DNA of 64,000 nt from Agromyces bracchium (GTDB lineage: Bacteria; Actinomycetota; Actinomycetes; Actinomycetales; Microbacteriaceae), in the NCBI RefSeq assembly GCF_009709675.1, contig NZ_WMLB01000019.1, positions 1-64,000 on the forward strand, in the 5' to 3' direction. Under the pieces are notes generated by a model, which was given only the letters and a program-made list of their open reading frames with translations, made no database searches and was not told the DNA's origin. The position numbers were made by a program, and so were the translations under genes. This document shows, one piece after another, positions 57,704 to 64,000 of the stretch (positions are counted from its first letter, which is position 1; the number at the start of each line of letters is the position of its first letter).

Positions 57704-59164
57704 ATGACCCCTGAGATCATCCAGATCGGCGCGATCCTCGCGATCGTCGTCGCGTTCCTCGGACTGCTCGGCTTCATCGCCGGGCGCATCCGTCGCGTGC
57801 CGCCGAACGAGGCGCTCGTCATCGTCGGCCGTGCCGGCGGTCGCGCCTCGGCGGAGTCCACCGGCCAGCGCGTCGTGATCGGCGGGCGCACCTTCGTGTG
57901 GCCGATCCTGCAGCAGGGCTTCCCGATCTCGCTCGAGCACCGCCAGATCGGCATCACGGTCGAGGGCGTCGACCGCAACCGCATCAAGATCGCGATCAAG
58001 GCGTCGATCAACTTCAAGGTCAGTGGCACCGAGGAGGGCGTGCGTCGCGCGGCCCAGCGCTTCCTGTCGCAGCAGGACCTGCTGACCGAGATCATCTCGG
58101 AATCGCTCGAGGGCTCGCTGCGGTCGATCGTGGGCGACATGACGATCGAGCAGATCATCTCCGACCGCAAGTCGCTTTCCGACCGCGTCGTCGCCGAGAC
58201 CAAGGCCGATCTCGCCGAGCAGGGCCTCCAGGTCGACCTGCTGAACATCAGCGACATCTCGACGCCGGGCAGCGACTACCTCGCCAACCTCGGGCGCGCC
58301 GAGGCCGCTCGCGCCCGACAGGTCGCCGAGGTCAGCGAGGCCGAGGCCGCGCGTGCGAGCGAGTTCGCGCGCATCGAGGCGGCCGAGCAGATCGCCGAGC
58401 GGCAGAAGGCCCTGAGCCTCAAGCAGGCCACGATCAAGGCCGAGACCGACCGCGCGAACGCCGAGGCCGAAGCAGCCGGCCAGCTCGCGAAGGCCGAGCA
58501 GGACAAGCTCGTCGCCGTCGAGGAGCGCGACGCGCTCTCCGAGCAGGCGCTCGTCACGCAGGAGCGACTCGACATCGAGATCCGCAAGCCCGCGGAGGCC
58601 GAGGCCTACGCCGAGGTGCAGCGCGCGACCGCGAAGCGCGACGCCGCGAACGCGAGCACCGAAGCCGAGGCGTTCAAGCGCACGAAGATCGCCGAGGCGA
58701 ACAAGGTCGCCGCCGTACAGGACGCCGAAGCGGCAGCGACCGCCGTCCGCTTCGCCGGTGAGGCCGAGCGCGACCGCCAGGTGGCACTCGCTGCCGGTAT
58801 CCGCGCCGAGGGCGAGGCGCGCGCCGACGCCATCCAGGCCGAGGGCGTCGCCGAGGCGGCGGCCACCGACGCCAAGGCCGAGGCCCTCAAGAAGTACGGC
58901 GAGGCCGCCCTCGCTCAGGAGATCATCTCGCGGCTGCCCGAGATCGTCCGTGCCGCCGCCGAGCCGATCGCCAACATCGACACGCTCACCGTCGTTTCGA
59001 CCGACGGCGCGTCGGCCATGACGAAGACCGTCGGCCAGGTGCTCGGCGAGGGCACCGAGGTCGTCAAGTCGCTCACGGGCCTGGATGTCGGCTCGATCCT
59101 CGCCGGACTCGCCGGCGGGGCCATCGTGGCCGGTCACGACGGCGCGAAGCAGAACGCGAGCTGA
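57704..59164 (+). CDS. SPFH/flotillin-like protein
   Basis: A 486-residue flotillin (YqiK/FloT-like). One N-terminal membrane segment (IIQIGAILAIVVAFLGLLGFIAG), the SPFH domain (about residues 30-200), and a long Ala/Glu/Arg-rich coiled coil (about 200-400), then a small C-terminal domain with an amphipathic GLDVGSILAGLAGGAIVAG end. Forms large oligomers on membranes. Paired with the NfeD-like gene upstream, a conserved association. No transport partner nearby. Confidence 0.88.
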   Translation: MTPEIIQIGAILAIVVAFLGLLGFIAGRIRRVPPNEALVIVGRAGGRASAESTGQRVVIGGRTFVWPILQQGFPISLEHRQIGITVEGVDRNRIKIAIKASINFKVSGTEEGVRRAAQRFLSQQDLLTEIISESLEGSLRSIVGDMTIEQIISDRKSLSDRVVAETKADLAEQGLQVDLLNISDISTPGSDYLANLGRAEAARARQVAEVSEAEAARASEFARIEAAEQIAERQKALSLKQATIKAETDRANAEAEAAGQLAKAEQDKLVAVEERDALSEQALVTQERLDIEIRKPAEAEAYAEVQRATAKRDAANASTEAEAFKRTKIAEANKVAAVQDAEAAATAVRFAGEAERDRQVALAAGIRAEGEARADAIQAEGVAEAAATDAKAEALKKYGEAALAQEIISRLPEIVRAAAEPIANIDTLTVVSTDGASAMTKTVGQVLGEGTEVVKSLTGLDVGSILAGLAGGAIVAGHDGAKQNAS

Positions 59165-59189
59165 GCCGGGCCCGGCGCGCACGGCACCC

Positions 59190-59195
59190 TAGAGT
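59190..59195 (+). promoter_or_regulatory. -10 box of the M20 peptidase gene (leaderless)
   Basis: TAGAGT ends 7 nt before the ATG at 59203. Confidence 0.55.
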
Positions 59196-59202
59196 GGGAC
59201 GC

Positions 59203-60543
59203 ATGTCCCACTCCCCCGTCGTGCGCGCCGGCGCCCCCGAGCGGCTCGCGCGCATGATCCGGCTCGAGACGGTCTCCGCCGAGCTCGACGAGCGCGGACT
59301 CGAGGACTTCGACCGGTTCCGCGAGCTGCTCACCGAGCTCTATCCGCTCGTGCACGAGCACCTCGCGCTCGAGCGCGTCACCGACCTCGGCCTCATCTAC
59401 CACTGGCGCGGCCGCGGCGACGGCGACCCGGTCGTGCTCATGGCCCACTTCGACGTGGTGCCCGCCGACGCGTCGCACGGGTGGACGTTCCCGCCGTTCG
59501 AGGGCCGGATCCACGACGGATCGGTGTGGGGCCGCGGCACGCTCGACGACAAGGGACCGCTGCTGGTGCTGCTCGAGGCCGTCGAGAACCTGCTCGCCGA
59601 GGGATTCGTCCCGGCCCGCGACGTCTACCTCTCGTTCGGCGGCAACGAGGAGTCGTACGGCGGCGCCGCGATCGCCGCCGCCGACCTGCTGCGCGAGCGA
59701 GGCGTCATCCCGTGGCTCGTGCTCGACGAGGGCGGCGCGGTCGTCGACGCCCCGCTGCCGTTCCTGAAGGTGCCCGCGGCGATGGTCGGCGTCGGCGAGA
59801 AAGGCGTCATGACCGTGCGGCTCAGCGCCCGCGGCGAGGGCGGCCACGCGTCGGCGCCGCCGCGCCTGACCGCGGCCGGCCGGGTCGCCCGAGCCGTCGC
59901 GCGACTGTCGCCCAACCCGTTCCCGAAGCGGATCCCGCGGTCGATGCGCTCGATGCTCCAGACCTTCGCGCCGCACACGCGCGGCGGTGCTCGGCTGCTC
60001 CTCCGCGTGCTGACCGCGTTCCCCTGGCTCACCGCGCGCGTGTTCGCGCGGCTCGGCGGCGAGCCCGCCGCGCTCGTGCAGACCACGGTCGCGCCGACGA
60101 TGCTCGACGGTGGTTCGGCGGCGAACGTGCTGCCTGCCGAGGCGTCGGCGACGATCAACCTCCGCGTGGCGATCGGCGAGGACGTGGCCTCCGTCGTCCG
60201 GCGCCTGCGCCGCGTCATCCGCGACCGCCATGTCGCCGTCGACGTGCTCGAGGGCGACGACCCCTCGCCCGAGTCGCCGGTCGATGCCCCGCAGTTCCGC
60301 GCGATCGCCGACGCGGTCGGGGTCTCGTACCCCGAGGCGATCACGGCGCCGTACCTGATGATGGCGGCGACCGACTCGCGCCACTTCCACCGGTTCGCGC
60401 CCGCGGTCTACCGGTTCGCACCGCTCGCGATGACAGCGAGCCAGCGCGCCTCGATCCACGGGGTCGATGAGCGCGTGAGCATCGACAGCCTCGAACGGGG
60501 CGAGCGGTTCCACCGCGCGCTGATCCGTTCGTTGCCGGAATGA
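59203..60543 (+). CDS. M20-family peptidase (carboxypeptidase-like)
   Basis: A 446-residue zinc peptidase resembling PM20D1/CPS1. Motifs: LMAHFDVVPAD (His ligand, catalytic Asp), GRGTLDDKG (bridging Asp), FGGNEESYGG (catalytic Glu; GHDEE in many relatives), LVLDEGGAV, then the lid domain. C-terminal His in ASIHGVDERV. A TAGAGT box directly upstream sets the start at 59203. It is the second M20 enzyme of the window and differs strongly from the first. No signal peptide. Confidence 0.85.
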   Translation: MSHSPVVRAGAPERLARMIRLETVSAELDERGLEDFDRFRELLTELYPLVHEHLALERVTDLGLIYHWRGRGDGDPVVLMAHFDVVPADASHGWTFPPFEGRIHDGSVWGRGTLDDKGPLLVLLEAVENLLAEGFVPARDVYLSFGGNEESYGGAAIAAADLLRERGVIPWLVLDEGGAVVDAPLPFLKVPAAMVGVGEKGVMTVRLSARGEGGHASAPPRLTAAGRVARAVARLSPNPFPKRIPRSMRSMLQTFAPHTRGGARLLLRVLTAFPWLTARVFARLGGEPAALVQTTVAPTMLDGGSAANVLPAEASATINLRVAIGEDVASVVRRLRRVIRDRHVAVDVLEGDDPSPESPVDAPQFRAIADAVGVSYPEAITAPYLMMAATDSRHFHRFAPAVYRFAPLAMTASQRASIHGVDERVSIDSLERGERFHRALIRSLPE

Positions 60544-60639
60544 GACATCCGACCCATTAGGGTGAATCCACCCTCGGATCCGGACCACGGACTCCGCCGG
60601 CACCACCCTCCCCCGCTCCACCCACCCGAAGGACCTGCG

Positions 60640-62085
60640 ATGAAGCGCGCTGCGAAACTCGGACCCGTCGCCGCGATCGTCGGCTTCCTCGCCTTCGTGG
60701 AGTTCACGAGCGGCATCATCCAGGGCTACTACACGCCCCTGCTGACCGACATCGCGCGCCACCTCGGCGTGCACGACGCCGACGTGAACTGGCTCGAGGG
60801 CTCGCAGCTCATGCTCTCCGCGCTCGTGGTGCCGGCGTTCGCGAAGCTCGGCGACATGGTCGGGCACAAGCGGATGCTGGTCTGGTCGACCGCGATCACG
60901 GCCGTCGCGTCGACGGCGCTCGCGTTCACCGACGTCTTCTGGGTGTTCCTCGTCGCGTGGGCGCTGCAGGGGTTCTACGTGGTCTGGCTCCCCCTCGAGA
61001 TCGCGCTCGTCTGGTCGCGGAGCCGTTCGGCCGACCGGCCCGCGGCGATGACGCGACGGGCGGCGGGGCTCCTCGTCGCGGCGCTCGAGCTCGGCGCGAT
61101 CGCCGGCGCGCTCTCGGCGGGCGCCCTCGCCGAGGCGCTGCCGATGCACGTGCTGCTCCTGGTGCCCGCGGTCGCCGTGATCGCGTGCTTCTTCGTGATC
61201 CTGTTCGGCGTGAAGGAGTCGCCCGACCTCACGGGCGGCACACTCGACACCGGCGGCCTCGTCCTCATCTCCCTCGCGCTCATCGCGCTCACCGGCGGCC
61301 TGAGCTTCATGCGCCTGAACGGCCCCGCCGACGTCCTGTCGTGGGCGCTCGTGGCGCTCGGCGTGCTGCTCGTCGTGCCGTTCGTGCGCTATGAGCTGCG
61401 GCATCCCGACCCCCTCATCGACGTGCGCATGTTCCGGTCGCCGACGCTGTGGCCCGTCTTCCTCACCGCCGGCCTCTTCGGCGTCAGCGTGCTCGGCGCG
61501 CAGGCGCCGCTCTCGACGTTCGCCAGGACGGATGCCGCGACCTACGGCTACGGCCTCGGCGCGACGAGCTTCCAGACCTCCCTGCTGATCGGCTCGTACG
61601 TGCTCTCGCTCGTGATCGGCGCGATGCTGTTCCCGTTCGTCACGCGCTGGCTGTCGCCCCGCGTCGCGCTCATCGGGGCGAGCGCGCTGGTCTCGGTCGG
61701 CTACCTGCTCTTCCTGCCGTTCCATGACGCGTACTGGCAGGCGCTCACGAACATGATCATCGCGGGCATCGGCTCGGGGGCGCTGGTAGCGGCGCTCCCG
61801 GCGGCAGCCGCTGCCGCAGCGCCGTCCCAGCAGACCGGCGTCGCGACCGGCCTCACGAACTCGGTGAAGACCGTCGGCGGGGCGATCGCGTCGTGCGTGT
61901 TCGGCATCGCGCTGCTCGGTGCGGCGGGCGAGGCCGCGACAGGCACCGCCGGCAGTTTCGCCGGGTACGTGACCGTCTGGCTCGTCTGCGGACTGACCGC
62001 TGCCGTCGCGGCGGTCGTGCTCGCCTTCGTGCCGAAGCTGGCGTTCTCGGACGCTCCGGAGGTGGAGGCGGCCGCGGTCCGCTGA
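60640..62085 (+). CDS. MFS transporter (DHA2-like)
   Basis: A 481-residue permease with about 14 hydrophobic helices. The loop between helices 2 and 3 reads AKLGDMVGHKRMLV, the MFS signature (G-D-x-x-G-[HR]-[KR]-R). Motif C-like GAIAGALSAG lies further on. Drug:proton antiporters of the DHA2 group look like this; substrate unknown. ATG at 60640 with GAAGGA upstream; an earlier ATG at 60562 would add a Pro/His-rich stretch and is rejected. No regulator is adjacent; the nearest is the PadR gene 6 kb away. Confidence 0.85.
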   Translation: MKRAAKLGPVAAIVGFLAFVEFTSGIIQGYYTPLLTDIARHLGVHDADVNWLEGSQLMLSALVVPAFAKLGDMVGHKRMLVWSTAITAVASTALAFTDVFWVFLVAWALQGFYVVWLPLEIALVWSRSRSADRPAAMTRRAAGLLVAALELGAIAGALSAGALAEALPMHVLLLVPAVAVIACFFVILFGVKESPDLTGGTLDTGGLVLISLALIALTGGLSFMRLNGPADVLSWALVALGVLLVVPFVRYELRHPDPLIDVRMFRSPTLWPVFLTAGLFGVSVLGAQAPLSTFARTDAATYGYGLGATSFQTSLLIGSYVLSLVIGAMLFPFVTRWLSPRVALIGASALVSVGYLLFLPFHDAYWQALTNMIIAGIGSGALVAALPAAAAAAAPSQQTGVATGLTNSVKTVGGAIASCVFGIALLGAAGEAATGTAGSFAGYVTVWLVCGLTAAVAAVVLAFVPKLAFSDAPEVEAAAVR

Positions 62086-62144
62086 ACCGGCACGAAGGTC
62101 GTTCGCCCCTGTGCGCGATGCCGACGACGGGGATGCTGGGACAC

Positions 62145-62633
62145 ATGACTTCGGACCCGCCCGAGATCCAGCGGCGTGCGCCACGACGGCGCGAGCCGCT
62201 CAGCCCCGCGGCGCGACGATTCGGCTTCGCGGTCGCGGCGTTCGTCAACCTGCTCCTGCTCTACCTGGGCAACGTCTGGCCGGGGTGGCAGGTCCTCCCC
62301 TTCCTCACCGAGGAGACCGTCGACGTGCTTCCCTGGATCAACGCCTCCCTCGCGACCGGCGTTGTCGTCAACCTCATCAACCTCGTCTTCGACCGGGCGT
62401 GGCTGAAGGCGCTCGGCGACCTGGCGACGACCAGCGTCGGCCTCGTCGCCACGATCCAGCTGTGGGCGGTCTTCCCCTTCGACTTCGGCGCCTCGACCTT
62501 CCCGTGGGAGATCGCCGTGCGGACGCTCCTCATCCTCGCGATCGTCGGTTCCGCGGTCGGCATCATCGCGGCGGTCGTCGCGTTCGTGCGCGCACTCATC
62601 CGAGGGGCGGATGCCGCGGCTCGCCCATCCTGA
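62145..62633 (+). CDS. Conserved membrane protein of unknown function
   Basis: A 162-residue protein. After an Arg-rich N-terminus come four hydrophobic segments: FAVAAFVNLLLLYLGNVWPG, an amphipathic ATGVVVNLINLVFD, LGDLATTSVGLVATIQLWAVF, and a final long helix. I do not recognise the family. ATGs at 62118 and 62133 are in frame and also possible as starts; none has a strong ribosome binding site. Downstream of the MFS gene by 60 bp. Confidence 0.65.
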   Translation: MTSDPPEIQRRAPRRREPLSPAARRFGFAVAAFVNLLLLYLGNVWPGWQVLPFLTEETVDVLPWINASLATGVVVNLINLVFDRAWLKALGDLATTSVGLVATIQLWAVFPFDFGASTFPWEIAVRTLLILAIVGSAVGIIAAVVAFVRALIRGADAAARPS

Positions 62634-62703
62634 GGGCAGGACGGTCCTTCGCCGATGCCCCGGCTCGGCGAAGTGATCGACGTCGTCGGGCGCTCAGTTC
62701 GGC

Positions 62704-63153
62704 TCAGCCCTCTCCGAGCTCGCGCAGCGCGAGTGAACGCTCCTCGGTGAGCGAACCGATGACGCCGTTGCGCTTGGCCTCGGTGATCCACTTGCCCGCC
62801 GTCTGCGCATCCACCCCGTGCAACGCCGCGATGGCCTCGCGCGGCGTCAGGCCCGCCAGTACCGCCTTGCGATAGAGGCGCGCCACCTCGGCGTCGAACT
62901 CCGCGGACCCACCACGAGGACGCCGCAGCGGCCGCTCGGACGTGAACTCGGCCAGCCAGTGCGCGTCGATCTCGGGCGCGTTCATGCCTGCGGCGTCGAC
63001 CGCGTCGGCCCATCCGATGCCGCGGAGGATGTCGCCGGTCAGGCGCACGCCCTCCGGCGCGATCACCGTCATCGTGCGCCCGTCGTCGCCGAACTCGATC
63101 GTCCATCCGGGCAGCAGCGAGGGGTGCTGGGTCGTCCGGCGCATCTTCGGCAT
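62704..63153 (-). CDS. Hypothetical protein with helix-turn-helix-like C-terminus
   Basis: A 149-residue soluble protein I do not recognise. The N-terminal half looks like a small beta domain (WTIEFGDDGRTMTVIAPEG). The second half is helical and contains LTPREAIAALHGVDAQTAGKWITEAKRNGVI, which reads like a helix-turn-helix. Possibly a DNA-binding protein. A weak GAGGAT precedes the ATG (minus sense). Upstream lies a short inverted repeat GTAC-n5-GTAC near 63185-63200. It is divergent from dinB across 204 bp. Confidence 0.65.
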   Translation of the reverse strand: MPKMRRTTQHPSLLPGWTIEFGDDGRTMTVIAPEGVRLTGDILRGIGWADAVDAAGMNAPEIDAHWLAEFTSERPLRRPRGGSAEFDAEVARLYRKAVLAGLTPREAIAALHGVDAQTAGKWITEAKRNGVIGSLTEERSLALRELGEG

Positions 63154-63357
63154 GAGGTGATCCTCCCGTGGCCATGAGGCTTTACGTACCAGATGTACTC
63201 AGGCCTTTGGTTCCTCGTCAACCATGAGCCTCCCCCAGTTCTGGTGTGATTTCGCAGCTGATTCGTCGTTCCTCGTCGTTGCGACGACGCATCCCGTGTC
63301 GTCGGTGCGTGCGACGATCCGCGTGACGGACGTTCGGCGGGAGTGCGGGAGGGCGGG

Positions 63358-64000
63358 ATGCGGGGCGAGGCGACGGTGCTGCACGCCGATCTCGACGCGT
63401 TCTACGCCTCGGTCGAGCAGCGAGACGCGCCCGAGTTGCGCGGCCGGCCGGTCATCGTCGGCGGTGGCGTCGTGCTCGCGGCGAGCTACGAGGCGAAGGC
63501 CCGCGGGGTTCGCACCGCGATGGGCGGCCGGCAGGCACGGGACCTCTGCCCGGATGCGGTCGTCGTCCCGCCGCGGATGGACGCGTACTCGGAGGCCAGT
63601 CGAGCCGTGTTCGCGATCTTCCGCGACACGACGCCGTTCGTCGAGGGGCTCTCGATCGACGAGGCGTTCCTCGAGGTCGGAGGCCTCCGACGCATCGCCG
63701 GCACGCCCGAGCAGATCGCGGTGCGTTTGCGTGGGCGGGTCCGCGCGGAGGTCGGGTTGGCCATCTCGGTCGGCATCGCACGGACGAAGTTCCTCGCCAA
63801 GGTCGCCAGCGCGGTCAGCAAGCCCGATGGGCTCCTGATGGTCGAACCCGAGCGGGAGTCGGCGTTCCTGCTCCCCCTGCCCGTGGAACGGTTGTGGGGC
63901 GTCGGCGCGGTCACCGCGGAGAAGCTGCACCGCCTCGGCATCCGCACCGTCGGACAACTGGCGGAACTCGAATCCGCGACCGCCGAGCGACTGCTGGGCA
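63358..64000 (+). CDS. dinB: DNA polymerase IV (Y family), 5' part
   Basis: Translesion polymerase; the first 214 residues are present and the gene runs off the window. ADLDAFYASVEQRD holds the first metal Asp and the steric-gate Tyr. SIDEAFLEV holds the catalytic Asp-Glu, and GIARTKFLAKVAS follows. At the end the LWGVGAVTAEKLHRLGIRTVGQLAEL helix-hairpin-helix begins. Start ATG at 63358 with GGAGGGCGGG directly upstream. I see no LexA-type GAAC-n4-GTTC box in the 204-bp upstream gap, so SOS control is not evident. Confidence 0.93.
   Translation, partial: MRGEATVLHADLDAFYASVEQRDAPELRGRPVIVGGGVVLAASYEAKARGVRTAMGGRQARDLCPDAVVVPPRMDAYSEASRAVFAIFRDTTPFVEGLSIDEAFLEVGGLRRIAGTPEQIAVRLRGRVRAEVGLAISVGIARTKFLAKVASAVSKPDGLLMVEPERESAFLLPLPVERLWGVGAVTAEKLHRLGIRTVGQLAELESATAERLLG

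Noticed and set aside
63154..63357. LexA (SOS) box for dinB
   Set aside because: No GAAC-n4-GTTC dyad is present; only an isolated GTTCGGC occurs near 63332.
63224..63838. Open frame beginning MSLPQFW upstream of and into dinB
   Set aside because: It runs through dinB in another frame, is Arg/Ser-rich after residue 40, and has no ribosome binding site; dinB itself is clearly coding.

Overview
The window is 64 kb of very GC-rich, densely packed chromosomal DNA from an actinomycete. Gene content and protein character suggest the family Microbacteriaceae (Agromyces- or Microbacterium-like), but no rRNA is present to settle this. Supporting signs are the qcrCAB/ctaCDEF bc1-aa3 respiratory genes, the actinobacterial DUF3043, DUF4191, DUF3145 and DUF7455 families, homodimeric AceE, a PucR-type regulator in front of fabD-fabH-acpP-fabF, and GlnE with two type I glutamine synthetases. 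Many genes look leaderless, with a TANNNT box 5-9 nt before the start codon. I saw no IS element, prophage, CRISPR array or integron; this is core chromosome.

Layout: (1) 1-13 kb holds the glpK tail, trpD, and the respiratory supercomplex genes ctaE-qcrC-qcrA-qcrB (+) and ctaC-ctaD-ctaF (-), separated by two methyltransferase genes, followed by erpA and an M20 dipeptidase. (2) 12.5-25.7 kb holds DUF3043, a phosphodiesterase-fold protein, a convergent topoisomerase IV pair (parC/parE), a DUF7455 gene, the sigA-murT-gatD unit, a PAC2 protein and pepA. (3) 25.7-32.9 kb is a lipoate/2-oxoacid dehydrogenase block (lpdA, E2, lipB, lipA) interrupted by a membrane pseudokinase on the other strand. 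(4) 33-39.5 kb is nitrogen assimilation: glnA with a textbook-like GlnR box, glnE, and a second glnA. (5) 39.6-45.1 kb holds panB, a 61-aa SPOR-like gene, map, ppgK, rnpB, a zinc-ribbon coiled-coil protein, a Nif3 protein, tRNA-Val and a peroxiredoxin. (6) 45.3-53.6 kb is aceE, a FasR-like regulator, fabD, fabH, acpP, fabF and DUF3145, i.e. pyruvate to acetyl-CoA to type II fatty acid synthesis. (7) 53.8-64 kb holds a PadR regulator, a Pol I-like polymerase, a zinc-ribbon nuclease-like protein, an NfeD/SPFH pair, an M20 peptidase, an MFS transporter, two unknown proteins and the start of dinB.

The most interesting observation is the MurT-GatD pair at 19.5-21.5 kb. In canonical bacteria it amidates D-Glu of lipid II. 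Here GatD has Gly where the nucleophilic Cys belongs, and MurT contains no cysteine at all, so its Cys4 zinc ribbon is gone. Microbacteriaceae have B-type peptidoglycan, in which that same D-Glu alpha-carboxyl carries an amino acid bridge instead of an amide. I infer that this pair may have been repurposed for B-type cross-bridge synthesis. Other points worth a look are a 17-bp palindrome that appears to be a bidirectional leaderless promoter between a SPOR-like gene and map, a GlnR-type operator at glnA, a candidate FasR operator at fabD, and an over-represented GGATGCC word throughout.
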